The translations under genes were made by a program, and so were the position numbers. A DNA stretch of 64,000 nt from Clostridium cavendishii DSM 21758 (GTDB lineage Bacteria; Bacillota; Clostridia; Clostridiales; Clostridiaceae), in NCBI RefSeq assembly GCF_900141845.1, contig NZ_FQZB01000014.1, forward strand, positions 142,883 to 206,882. Reading direction: 5' to 3'. Below, piece after piece: positions 1-8,484 of this stretch (the stretch's first letter is position 1; each line of letters begins with the position of its first letter). The notes below the pieces were generated by a model. The model was not told the DNA's origin and did no database searches. It saw nothing but the letters and a program-made list of their open reading frames with translations.

Positions 1-2921
1 TCTAAAGAATAATTTGAAGCTCCTCTTCCATATCCATATGCTACTACATAGTATCTTCCCTTAGTTAACTTTGCAGTACCTTTAATACTATTATTTGCTC
101 TCTCTGAAGGATAAGCTATATAATTGCTATTATCTGATGAATTATATAGTAGCCATGCTATTCCATTATTGCCCTTATTAATTAAATTAATGTCTACTGC
201 TCCATCTGCTGGTAAATCAAAGTAGAACATATCTGACTCTGAATCTTTTATAGTTCCATTAATTGCAGTTTTATTTTTTAAAGGTCCATTTGCAGTTTCA
301 AATGTATCATTTGGCTCAACTTCTGAATCTAATACTGGATCAGTAGGTTTTATTATATCTTCTGCTGTTATATAAACAGAGTTGCTTCCTGAAAGTCCAG
401 CATCATCTTTAACAGTTAATGTTACTTTATAATTTCCAATCTTTGAATAGCTATGCTGTGGATTTTTCTCATTACTTGACAATCCATCGCCAAAGTCCCA
501 ATTATACTCTACTACTTTTTTACCTGTATCTAAAGTTACTTCACTATTAAAAGAAGTCTTTTCATTTACCTTAACCTTTTGCTCTGACTTTATATTTACT
601 ATAGGACTTACAGTATCATTATTTTGTATATTTTCATTTGATATCCCATTAAATACAAGTTCCCAAGTAACATTGTTATTTGAATCAACATTATAATTTA
701 CCATATACGCAGTAACGGTTTTATAGCCTGACCACTCATAATCATTTAGAGTATTCAAGGTTTCATTTAACTTCTTATCTATGTTTCTAATATCATTAAA
801 TTTACCTTGGCTCTTTCCCCCATTATATGTGCCTCTTACTGAAAATAGGTTAAAGAATGGTGATTTATTAATTTCTGTTTTTACATTTTGTATTTGTGCT
901 ACTCGTGTGATATCATCAAATATTTCTTGATTAGCCTTAGTTTTATGAACCTTTATATAATCATCTGAAACTAATGGTGTTGTTAAACTATCATATTTAT
1001 TTACTAAACTATCCATATAACTTCTATAATTATTTTCTAAAGCTGCATCATTACTATATTTACTTATTAAACTATCATATTTATCAACGTTGTTATTTTT
1101 TATTGATTCATATAATTCATTTAATTTAGCTATATCTTTTTCATACATATAGTCCTGTACCATGAATCCATAATGATAAAACTCAAAGCTTCCATACTTA
1201 GAATGCATAGTTTTATCAACAGAATATCTTTGATCAGCTTCAGTATTTACTATATTGCTTACAACTGATTTTCTTGGCAGTACATCATTAGTTCTTGTTG
1301 AACCTGCAAAAAGTTCTGCTCCACCTTCTTCTAGCCAAGTTAATCTGTCATTTTGGTAAAGCTTACTTGAACCCCATAAACCTGGTACTAAATATCTACC
1401 TTGTAGATAATGTGTAAATTCATGTCTAAATAATTCTTCTAAGGTATATATACTTTCTTCTGGTTTTCTTTCATATGTATAGAAAGTTCCATCTCCTTCT
1501 ATATAAATACCTCCATTTTTTACATCTAATCCTTTAAGTAATCTATTCATCTCATATTCTTTAGGACTATTATAAATTACTATTGTAAGTATATCATCTT
1601 TATTGCCTTGTTCTAACGGCTTATCAGTTCCGATTGCTCTAAAAAATTGAGCTTGTACTTCTTTAGATGCCCAGTATAATCTTTTTACTTTTTCTTCTGT
1701 TACTTTATCTCCAGTTTTAACTACTACTTTTCCATCATCAAATTTATATTGCTTAGGTAAATATTTATTTAAACCTTCTTCTTTTATTTGAGTAACATTT
1801 ATACTTTTTCCATAATAATCTTTCGATCCATAACTATATCCTATTGAAGATGCACATTGTAAATATTGTTCTCCTAAATAAGGATATCTCTTCATACCTT
1901 CTGTTAGAACTCTTAATCCTTCTTGTGGTTTGCTATAAACTTTACCACATGTATCAATATAATATAAACAACCATTTATTATCCATTCATTTTCAGAATC
2001 CACATCACCTTTTAATGCAAAATCTGATATAAAATCTATAAACTTGTCTATTTTTCCAGACCAAATCGAATTGCTATAATCTCCTTGCTTTTCGAATGCA
2101 TATTTTTCTATATCATACTTAACTCCATCTATTATATTGTAAATGGCTTTTTGCTTTCCTCTATCTTTATTTAAAGCTACAAAGTTATTTTTAAAGTCTG
2201 TTAAAACTGGCATGAAATTATTTACTACTTCAGCATTTGAACTAGCATTACTTACAAGTATTCCTACAGCTGCAACAATTTCATCTTGAGCACTAGTTCC
2301 TAAAGCAAAGTTTGGGTTTTTTTGAATTTCTAAAATAGCTGGTATACATTTATCTTGATATGCTCTTTTATTTAATTCTTTTAACCCGTCATTATAAAAT
2401 CCTAAATAGAAACCTGATCTTAGTACTTCTATTATCGTTGGAATACCAGCAGTATCATCTTTAGTAAACTTATGTCCTCTTTCCTTTAATAAGTTTATTA
2501 TATAATCCATACGCTTTTCATCACTGTAAAAAGCTCTAGCCCCTTCACTGTATTGAAATAAATCTGTTATATCATTCCATTTTATTTCTAATAAGATATT
2601 ACCTAACTCTCTATAAGACATTTTTTGTAGATCATCCATCGTATACTTTTGGTCTGCTTTTCTTATAGATACTGGTTTACTTTTTAATTGTCTATCTATA
2701 TTAGGTTTTGTATCATTAATCTCATTTTTATTTCTTACATGCTTAACACTATCTGTATTCTCATTGATTTTACCATTCTTAATATGCTTCTGAGATATCT
2801 TGGTATCCTTTGTGTTTACACTTTCACGTTGATTATTATCTAATGAAAAAGCATATTCATTAATTGTCAACGTTGTAAACAAAGTTATTAACAATATCTT
2901 AGCTATTTTCTTGTTTTTCAT
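1..2921 (-). CDS. colA: Secreted clostridial collagenase, peptidase family M9 (3' end beyond the window)
   Basis: Zinc metalloprotease that cleaves native collagen outside the cell. The ATG at 2921 follows a GGGGG ribosome site and opens a signal peptide (MKNKKIAKILLITLF...). The visible 973 codons cover activator and peptidase regions with the zinc motif HEFTH at residues 500-504 and EEGGAE at 531-536. The distance from the first His to Glu532 (32 residues) equals that of the zinc ligands in ColG. A PKD-like domain (WDFGDG) follows near residue 810, and a prepeptidase C-terminal (collagen-binding type) domain is under way at the window edge. No VirR box was seen upstream. The gene is divergent from prfC and probably has its own promoter. 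The family is certain; ColA versus ColG/ColH type is not. Confidence 0.95.
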   Translation of the reverse strand, partial: MKNKKIAKILLITLFTTLTINEYAFSLDNNQRESVNTKDTKISQKHIKNGKINENTDSVKHVRNKNEINDTKPNIDRQLKSKPVSIRKADQKYTMDDLQKMSYRELGNILLEIKWNDITDLFQYSEGARAFYSDEKRMDYIINLLKERGHKFTKDDTAGIPTIIEVLRSGFYLGFYNDGLKELNKRAYQDKCIPAILEIQKNPNFALGTSAQDEIVAAVGILVSNASSNAEVVNNFMPVLTDFKNNFVALNKDRGKQKAIYNIIDGVKYDIEKYAFEKQGDYSNSIWSGKIDKFIDFISDFALKGDVDSENEWIINGCLYYIDTCGKVYSKPQEGLRVLTEGMKRYPYLGEQYLQCASSIGYSYGSKDYYGKSINVTQIKEEGLNKYLPKQYKFDDGKVVVKTGDKVTEEKVKRLYWASKEVQAQFFRAIGTDKPLEQGNKDDILTIVIYNSPKEYEMNRLLKGLDVKNGGIYIEGDGTFYTYERKPEESIYTLEELFRHEFTHYLQGRYLVPGLWGSSKLYQNDRLTWLEEGGAELFAGSTRTNDVLPRKSVVSNIVNTEADQRYSVDKTMHSKYGSFEFYHYGFMVQDYMYEKDIAKLNELYESIKNNNVDKYDSLISKYSNDAALENNYRSYMDSLVNKYDSLTTPLVSDDYIKVHKTKANQEIFDDITRVAQIQNVKTEINKSPFFNLFSVRGTYNGGKSQGKFNDIRNIDKKLNETLNTLNDYEWSGYKTVTAYMVNYNVDSNNNVTWELVFNGISNENIQNNDTVSPIVNIKSEQKVKVNEKTSFNSEVTLDTGKKVVEYNWDFGDGLSSNEKNPQHSYSKIGNYKVTLTVKDDAGLSGSNSVYITAEDIIKPTDPVLDSEVEPNDTFETANGPLKNKTAINGTIKDSESDMFYFDLPADGAVDINLINKGNNGIAWLLYNSSDNSNYIAYPSERANNSIKGTAKLTKGRYYVVAYGYGRGASNYSL

Positions 2922-3393
2922 TACTAAATCCCCCTATACTCTTTACTAAATATAAAATTGGTTACTTATTATTAATTTTTTATTTATCTTTAGTTTACTC
3001 TTGTTTTCAAAGCCCTCCTGAAACTTTTACTTGTCAAAAATTTAATTCTAATATCCTCCCCCTAATCTTAAATTTCAAAACCTAAATAGCAACATATTCA
3101 TATTAAAGATTATATTACCATTTAGAATATAATTTTACATCTAATATTTAATCTTGTATAGTTTTTCCCACATTTCAAGTGATTTTTTTAATTATTTTAA
3201 ACTTATTATACAATACGGATTTGATTATATCTCGTGTATTAACTTTATATACCTTTTTTTAAACTTTGCCTCATTTTATTTTATTGTTATAGCTTATTTT
3301 TGTGATATAATATGTAATGTTGTAAACAATACTAGGATAACTTTTAAATTGATAAATATGACCATTGTGGTCTTTAATAAGGAGGAATATGCT
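2922..3393. other. Intergenic region between collagenase and prfC
   Basis: About 470 bases of AT-rich DNA between two divergent genes. It holds the ribosome site of the collagenase gene, a plus-strand promoter for prfC and the prfC leader. An open frame runs through it from 3154 in phase with prfC, but that extension has no ribosome site and is not conserved RF3 sequence. I see no RNA gene. Confidence 0.6.
3284..3311 (+). promoter_or_regulatory. Sigma-A type promoter for prfC
   Basis: TTGTTA at 3284-3289 and a perfect TATAAT at 3306-3311 are 16 bases apart. Transcription would start about 75 bases before the prfC start codon. Confidence 0.6.
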
Positions 3394-4992
3394 TTGTCAG
3401 ATTTAATAAGACAAGAGATTGAAAAAAGAAGAACTTTTGCTATTATATCTCACCCTGATGCTGGTAAGACCACATTAACTGAGAAGCTACTTTTATACGG
3501 AGGTGCTATTAGACTTGCTGGTTCTGTTAAGGCTAGAAAAGCATCTAAACATGCCGTTTCTGACTGGATGGAAATAGAAAAGCAAAGAGGTATTTCTGTT
3601 ACATCTTCTGTTATGCAGTTTAATTATGATGGTTATTGTATTAATATATTAGATACTCCAGGTCACCAAGATTTCTCTGAGGATACATATAGAACTCTTA
3701 TGGCTGCCGATTCAGCTGTAATGGTTATTGATGCTGCTAAGGGTATCGAGGAGCAAACTAGAAAACTGTTCCATGTTTGTTCTTTAAGAGGAATTCCTAT
3801 ATTTACTTTTGTTAATAAGATGGATAGAGAAGCTCAAGATCCATTTAAAATATTAGAAGATATTGAAAACGAACTTGGAATTAAGTCTTATCCTATGAAC
3901 TGGCCAATAGGTTCTGGTAAAGACTTCAAAGGTGTTTATGAAAGACATAATAACACAATCCAGGCTTTTGATGGTGGTAATCACGGTCAAACTGAAGTTT
4001 CTTCAGTAGAAGGTGATGTATCTGATCCTATATTTAAAGATCTTTTAGGTTCTGATCTTCATGAAAAGCTTATGGAGGATATAGAACTTTTAGATGTTGC
4101 TGGTGATGATTTTGATCTTGAAAAAGTTAGAGCTGGTGAGTTAACTCCAGTATTTTTTGGTTCTGCTTTAACTAACTTTGGTGTTGAACCATTTTTAGTT
4201 GAGTTCTTAAAGCTTACTTCTTCACCACTTCCTAGAAATTCAAATATAGGTGAAATAGATACTTTTGAAGAACCATTTTCTGCTTTTGTATTTAAAATTC
4301 AAGCTAATATGAATAAAGCTCATAGAGACAGAATTGCCTTTATGAGAATTTGTTCAGGTAAATTTGATAAAGGTTTAGATGTTAACCATGTTCAAGGTGG
4401 AAAGAAAATAAAACTAGCTCAACCTCAACAATTCTTAGCTCAAGATAGAGAAATTGTTGAAGAAGCTTATGCTGGAGATATAATTGGAGTATTTGATCCA
4501 GGCATATTTGCAATAGGTGATACTTTATGTGTAAATCCTAAAAAATTTAAATTTGAAGGTATTCCTACATTTGCTCCTGAACATTTTGCAAGGGTTAGAC
4601 CTGTTGACACTATGAAAAGAAAACAATTCGTAAAAGGTGTTACTCAAATAGCTCAAGAAGGTGCTATCCAAGTATTTAAAGAAACTCATATAGGTATGGA
4701 AGAAATAATAGTTGGAGTTGTTGGTGTACTTCAATTTGAAGTTCTTGAATATAGACTTAAAAATGAATATAACGTAGATATTAAGATGGATAGACTTGCT
4801 TATAGATATGTTCGTTGGATAGAAAACCAAGACATAGATATGGATAAATTAAACCTTACTTCTGATACTAAAAAGGTTCGTGACCTTAGAGATAGAAACC
4901 TTCTTATCTTCCAAAACGATTGGGGTATAAGCTGGGCACTAGATCATAATAAAGGTCTTGTTCTTTCTGATATAGGTAAATCAGACGATTAA
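3394..4992 (+). CDS. prfC: Peptide chain release factor 3
   Basis: Translational GTPase that recycles RF1 and RF2 from the ribosome after termination. I chose the TTG at 3394, eight bases after AAGGAGG, giving 532 residues, the usual RF3 length. The longer frame from 3154 would add an AT-rich hydrophobic stretch with no family match. G-domain motifs are SHPDAGKTT near the N-terminus, DTPGHQDF and NKMDREAQD, with the RF3-type run SDWMEIEKQRGISVTSS as switch region. The C-terminal domain carries the RF3-type sequence GVVGVLQFEVLEYRL. The gene stands alone between its own promoter and a strong terminator. Confidence 0.97.
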   Translation: MSDLIRQEIEKRRTFAIISHPDAGKTTLTEKLLLYGGAIRLAGSVKARKASKHAVSDWMEIEKQRGISVTSSVMQFNYDGYCINILDTPGHQDFSEDTYRTLMAADSAVMVIDAAKGIEEQTRKLFHVCSLRGIPIFTFVNKMDREAQDPFKILEDIENELGIKSYPMNWPIGSGKDFKGVYERHNNTIQAFDGGNHGQTEVSSVEGDVSDPIFKDLLGSDLHEKLMEDIELLDVAGDDFDLEKVRAGELTPVFFGSALTNFGVEPFLVEFLKLTSSPLPRNSNIGEIDTFEEPFSAFVFKIQANMNKAHRDRIAFMRICSGKFDKGLDVNHVQGGKKIKLAQPQQFLAQDREIVEEAYAGDIIGVFDPGIFAIGDTLCVNPKKFKFEGIPTFAPEHFARVRPVDTMKRKQFVKGVTQIAQEGAIQVFKETHIGMEEIIVGVVGVLQFEVLEYRLKNEYNVDIKMDRLAYRYVRWIENQDIDMDKLNLTSDTKKVRDLRDRNLLIFQNDWGISWALDHNKGLVLSDIGKSDD

Positions 4993-4996
4993 CAAC

Positions 4997-5046
4997 AAAA
5001 AGGTTCTATATTAAAAAATTATTTTGATATAGAACCTTTTTTATTT
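4997..5046 (+). terminator. Intrinsic terminator of prfC
   Basis: Inverted repeat AAAAGGTTCTATAT / ATATAGAACCTTTT followed by a T run, starting a few bases after the prfC stop codon. Confidence 0.9.
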
Positions 5047-5270
5047 TAAAACCAAAAATCATATTTTATTATAAGTTGAGCTATAGTACCTATAAATACC
5101 CCTAATGCAAAAGGTATTTTACTCTTTTCTTTATCATATTCATTTACAGGCTTAATTAAAATATTATTAAGTGTAAATGTATATTTCATAAATTTTGCCT
5201 CTTCCAATATTTCTTCCATACTTAATTTAATTTCATTATGAATAAAACTATATTTTTCATAAATTCATTA
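5047..5270 (-). pseudogene. Scrap of the two prepilin peptidase genes, joined by an internal deletion
   Basis: About 125 bases from 5048 are nearly identical to the 3' end of the prepilin peptidase gene at 9719-9845. They encode the same C-terminus in reverse complement (from KSKIPFALGVFIGTIAQL). From about 5172 the match jumps to the first codons and upstream region of the second peptidase gene (10830-10920), including the start codon context. Roughly 985 bases between these points are missing. It is therefore a deleted copy of the tadV pair and cannot make a protein. It shows that the area between 5 and 11 kb has been duplicated and rearranged. Confidence 0.85.
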
Positions 5271-5295
5271 TCTCACCATTACACAAAATACTATT

Positions 5296-5727
5296 CTACC
5301 TGTAAATATCATCTTCTCTCCTTATTTCAAGTGTAAAGTTCTTTTTTGTGCACCATTCTAACGTTTCAATTAACTTTTCAATAATATTTTTTTCTCCAAC
5401 CGAAATAAAACATTCAGCTAAATTTTGGGCTTTTAAATGGTAATTGTAATTTAGAGGAACTTTCTTTGTTGTTTCTTCAATATCCCATATCATATTCTGT
5501 GCACTTAGTGATAAAAACTTTTCTTTTATATCCATAATCTCATTTAAAGCCATTTCTGTTTCACCACGTTCGATTTTAGAATTGTATAATTTTTTTAATA
5601 GGTATGGATATTTGCTACCCCAACCATTTTGCTCAAGATTATAACTAATTGTAGAGAATAAAGAATGTAGTAAATCTGGGCTTCCTATTTCCCACCATAT
5701 TTCACTATAAAACAATCCAACATTCAT
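5296..5727 (-). CDS. Imm70-like immunity protein
   Basis: 143-residue cytoplasmic protein with no signal or membrane segment. The pattern EIWWEIGSPDLLHSLFSTIS followed by LEQNGWGSKYPYL resembles the Imm70 family of immunity proteins, which protect cells from neighbouring polymorphic toxins. This is recognition from memory, not a search. The ATG at 5727 has GGAGGGC seven bases before it. The gene lies directly downstream of a broken coding tail (5751-5930), which fits a toxin-immunity pair whose toxin has decayed. No promoter of its own is obvious. Confidence 0.6.
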   Translation of the reverse strand: MNVGLFYSEIWWEIGSPDLLHSLFSTISYNLEQNGWGSKYPYLLKKLYNSKIERGETEMALNEIMDIKEKFLSLSAQNMIWDIEETTKKVPLNYNYHLKAQNLAECFISVGEKNIIEKLIETLEWCTKKNFTLEIRREDDIYR

Positions 5728-5750
5728 AAAATTTGCCCTCCTCGTAGTAT

Positions 5751-5930
5751 TTATTTTAATTTTAACCTTATTTCAATTCCAGTTTCGGTTTCATTGTATA
5801 TTTTGTTTTTTAATTCATTAATCTAACATAAAAGTTTGTTTTGTACCAGCCCCAAAGAATTTCTTTCTTTGAGAATATTGCACTATATCATTGTGATTTT
5901 GAAAAATCTTTAACTGCATTTTTCAAGTAG
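5751..5930 (-). pseudogene. Decayed 3' end of a probable toxin gene, upstream of the Imm70-like gene
   Basis: Reading on the minus strand, peptide fragments such as KFFGAGTKQTFMLD and NELKNKIYNETETGIEI appear in different frames or are split by stop codons. The last fragment ends at a TAA at 5751-5753, about 24 bases before the immunity gene. The layout toxin tail, short gap, immunity gene is the same as in the intact pairs nearby. The toxin type is not recognised. A chance open stretch is possible, but the peptides look coding. Confidence 0.45.
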
Positions 5931-5956
5931 GACAAATTACTTAAAATAAGAAAAAC

Positions 5957-5997
5957 AAATAAAAAATAATAATAAAAATGTCCTAAGAAAATTTCTT
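5957..5997. repeat. 41-base exact copy of the left arm of the tadV terminator region
   Basis: These 41 bases are identical to 9654-9694. At the second site the sequence continues into the second arm of a terminator hairpin behind tadV; here the match stops within that hairpin. It marks a rearrangement junction between two toxin/immunity remnants. Confidence 0.85.
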
Positions 5998-6057
5998 TTA
6001 TGTGATTAATTACAATACTATAACAATTATACATATAAACTATTACCAATACCCTAA

Positions 6058-6441
6058 CTATATTTTAATTAATTCGTCATTAATATATCTTTTAGATTTA
6101 CGTTTGCCACCAACTGAAATATAGTACAATAGACTACTATTCTTTATATGCCAATTAATATCCACTATTATTCCAGTGACTTCTGGCTTCTTTGCTAATC
6201 TCACCTCAGTACCAATTGAAAATATTGATGCATTGACTTGCTTATATAATCTGGACTTAACTTGATATATTTCTTCTCCATACTTCAAAGTAATATATTC
6301 ACCATCTTCATTTATACACTTGAATACTTTTCCATATGGTGATAGGTTCTTAAACCTCTCCAAGTCAGATGGTGCTATAAGTTCTTCACCATCTTCAATA
6401 AACCATGGATACACTCCCCAACTATTTACATTACCACTCAA
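6058..6441 (-). CDS. Probable orphan immunity protein, 127 residues
   Basis: Small soluble protein with the N-terminus VNSWGVYPWFIEDGEEL, then SPYGKVFKCI and mostly beta-strand-like sequence. I cannot assign a family name with confidence, though similar small proteins occur beside toxin tails in Bacillus and Clostridium. The start is a TTG at 6441 preceded by GAAAGGATGAG. A short coding tail ending 35 bases upstream (stop at 6476-6478) looks like the end of a lost toxin. This supports an immunity role by position only. Confidence 0.55.
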   Translation of the reverse strand: MSGNVNSWGVYPWFIEDGEELIAPSDLERFKNLSPYGKVFKCINEDGEYITLKYGEEIYQVKSRLYKQVNASIFSIGTEVRLAKKPEVTGIIVDINWHIKNSSLLYYISVGGKRKSKRYINDELIKI

Positions 6442-6475
6442 ATTTACTCATCCTTTCTCTTTATTTTTTACAACT

Positions 6476-6575
6476 TTACTTATATGGCACATATCCTTGA
6501 AAATCCTTTGAGAACACATTTGAAGGTAAATTACTAAATGCTTCATTTTTATTTCTTATATCGCCTATAAATAAG
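6476..6575 (-). pseudogene. C-terminal stub of a lost toxin gene
   Basis: An open minus-strand tail encodes FIGDIRNKNEAF, then SNLPSNVFSKDFQGYVPYK, and ends in TAA at 6476-6478, just before the ribosome site of the 127-residue immunity-like gene. Further upstream the frame meets a stop and no start codon is available. The spacing matches the intact toxin/immunity pairs in this locus. Toxin class unknown. Confidence 0.45.
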
Positions 6576-6607
6576 TGAATAATATGTATTTAGAATACTC
6601 AGTAAAA

Positions 6608-6642
6608 GAAAAACGTTGAAAAAAATTTTTCAACGTTTTTTA
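6608..6642. terminator. Hairpin terminator, likely bidirectional
   Basis: AAAAACGTTGAAAA and TTTTCAACGTTTTTT form a long stem with T runs on both strands. It lies downstream of the 201-residue gene at 6749-7354. Confidence 0.8.
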
Positions 6643-6748
6643 TATTGTGATTTTATTAGTAAAAATCCGTAAGATTTATATTGTAATTTTAATTATTTGC
6701 ACCTTAAAATAGAACCCGTTGATATTTAATAAATTTTCTTCTTTTACA

Positions 6749-7354
6749 CTAAACTGACAACAAATCATATTTTTCTTGATTTGTTAATATATCCGCAAAT
6801 ATTATTTCATAGCTATCAATTCTTTCAGTCATAACTTTATAAAATAAAGCCTCACTATAGAATCTAAAGAATATAAATGGAGGCTCTTCATTTTGTTCTT
6901 TGTATATTTTATCTCCATTTTGGTGTAATAGATAAATACTATATCTATTGTTGTTATTAAATTCTAAGTTTATTTTCATTTTTTCGGGATTCATAATAGA
7001 ATAGTATTCTTTTCCTATATGCAACCTCATTAACCTTTCAACTTCTATTATATTTTGTGCATTTTCAAAATCGTCTCCATTTTTATAACTAATTTTTTTA
7101 CCAATTAAACCCCTTATAGCAATTGCAAACTTTCTTTTCATCTCTAACTCTGATGAATATTGTGCAATTTTTATTCTTTTACCTCTTTCTATATAGAAAA
7201 GACTATAGCTATTATCTATTTTATTTTCTAACCTATACTGTAATTCGTTATCATGTATTATTTTTATATTATTTTTACCCTGTATTATCTTTAACTCTCC
7301 ACCTACATATCTTTTTAAATTACTTATATATAAACTATCTAAATTTAAACTCAT
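6749..7354 (-). CDS. Probable cognate immunity protein of the TNT-type toxin remnant
   Basis: 201-residue soluble protein of unknown family with alternating beta-type stretches, for example SLFYIERGKRIKIAQYSSE and FIFFRFYSEALFYKVM. The ATG at 7354 uses AAGGAG, and that site overlaps the stop codon of the TNT-like reading frame just upstream. The two were therefore one translationally linked pair. The toxin part is now broken while this gene is intact, so it may persist as an orphan immunity gene. The function is inferred from position only. Confidence 0.6.
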   Translation of the reverse strand: MSLNLDSLYISNLKRYVGGELKIIQGKNNIKIIHDNELQYRLENKIDNSYSLFYIERGKRIKIAQYSSELEMKRKFAIAIRGLIGKKISYKNGDDFENAQNIIEVERLMRLHIGKEYYSIMNPEKMKINLEFNNNNRYSIYLLHQNGDKIYKEQNEEPPFIFFRFYSEALFYKVMTERIDSYEIIFADILTNQEKYDLLSV

Positions 7355-7364
7355 TCTATTCTCC

Positions 7365-7895
7365 TTATAAATGTTTTAAATATCCTAACCTGATTAATCC
7401 ATCAATAAGACTTTCACCTGGCATTAATTTAGCTCTTATTTTCTTAACAAATTCTGGATTGATTTGATATTGTATTCCACCTCCAACCTCATCAAACTAT
7501 AGAGCTATTTCTCCTTATCGCATTGGAATTTCTCTTTTTATTTCATAAGCATTATATGTTGAAAAATCCGAGTTTGGGCTCATTGCTCTCTGTGCAGTAG
7601 TTATTCCTTCATCTGCAAAAAATGTCCCATTATTTCCACCATATCTATCAATTTTACTGCCTGGTTTTAACATTACATCTTCGTACACCCCATTTAAAAA
7701 ACCATCTATATTAGCGTCTCCGTATTGTCCAGACCACCTTATATCTCCTGTAGCTTGGTAAAAATATTTAGGATTATCAAATACTTTTTTATACTTTAAA
7801 TATAGTTCTTCATCTGGGGCGTATTTCCAAGAACTTAATTTTAATTTATCAGCTTTACTAACACCCTCAAATAAACGAAAAATAATTTCAAAAAT
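7365..7895 (-). pseudogene. TNT-type NAD glycohydrolase toxin remnant, two nonsense codons
   Basis: The conceptual translation carries hallmarks of the TNT (tuberculosis necrotizing toxin) domain: LKPGSKIDRYGGNNGTFFA, TTAQRAMSPNS, YNAYEIK, and FDEVGGGIQYQINPEF near the end. Two in-frame stops interrupt it, TAA after IPMR and TAG where the family has Trp (GEIAL*FDE for the usual W-F). The 5' side is cut at about 7895, where IS110-derived sequence begins about 40 bases further on. The family hydrolyses NAD+; this copy should be dead. The C-terminus runs into the ribosome site of the intact gene at 6749-7354. Confidence 0.8.
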
Positions 7896-7937
7896 TTAAG
7901 GTGTCAACCATTCGTTACCACCATTATATCAACTTGC

Positions 7938-8186
7938 TTATCTCTTTGAAAGATATTCCATTTGATACTCTCTTTTATTCTTCATCATTCCATATATTAT
8001 ATTTACAAGCCTTCTCATTACACACATTAATGCATGAGTTTTACTCTTGTTTTCTGCTAATTTTCTTTTATAATACTCATATAAAATATAATTTCTTGGT
8101 GTTTTACTACATTTTGATAACTGTATTTGCTGTAATGCCAACATATAAAACACTCCATTTAATTCTCTTCTACCTTGTTCACTCAT
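7938..8186 (-). pseudogene. IS110-family transposase, C-terminal remnant
   Basis: 82 residues match the end of IS110/IS116/IS902 transposases: GRRELNGVFYMLALQQIQ, NYILYEYYKRKLAE, KTHALMCVMRRLVNIIYGMM. The DEDD catalytic N-terminal half is absent. A more degraded copy of the same region sits at 10975-11115. It is a leftover of an insertion sequence that probably truncated the neighbouring TNT-type gene. Confidence 0.85.
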
Positions 8187-8313
8187 TTGCTCTTTCCATT
8201 TTCTTTATTTCTTCTTTAGAAAATTTTATTTCATCTACCATACTTTGAATAAGAACATCTCTAAATCTTTGATAATCTCTTGTTGTATCTCCATCAGATT
8301 TAATAAGACTCAA
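8179..8313 (-). CDS. Small ORF of 44 residues, possibly a truncated gene
   Basis: A TTG at 8313 follows AGGAG by eight bases and opens MSLIKSDGDTTRDYQRFRD, ending in KKMERANE. It overlaps the start of the IS110 remnant by eight bases, so it is probably the 5' part of a gene cut by that element. No family is recognised. It may be untranslated debris. Confidence 0.3.
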   Translation of the reverse strand: MSLIKSDGDTTRDYQRFRDVLIQSMVDEIKFSKEEIKKMERANE

Positions 8314-8392
8314 TATTTGCTCTCCTTTTCGTGTTGAACATGAGTTGTGTTGCTACTATCTAATAGAAATTCCTTCAATTTTTCATTTGCAG

Positions 8393-8456
8393 AGCATTTT
8401 ATTTTATTAAATAAAATGCTCCTTATAGTTTCAATTAAAAACGAAACTATAAGGAG
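8393..8456. terminator. Two adjacent hairpins after the immunity gene at 8485
   Basis: AGCATTTTATTT/AAATAAAATGCT (8393-8420) and CTCCTTATAGTTTC/GAAACTATAAGGAG (8419-8456) lie side by side. On the minus strand the second hairpin is followed by a T-rich stretch. They probably end the orphan toxin/immunity transcript; one may derive from an insertion element end. Confidence 0.5.
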
Positions 8457-8484
8457 ACACTTTTCTCGTTAGTTTAGTAATAAC

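Noticed and set aside
2922..3150. VirR-box or VR-RNA type control upstream of the collagenase
   Set aside because: I looked for CCAGTT-N-TNCAC-type words and found none.
3154..3393. N-terminal extension of 80 codons on prfC
   Set aside because: No ribosome site, low-complexity hydrophobic sequence, and it crosses a good promoter; the TTG at 3394 with AAGGAGG gives the normal RF3 length.
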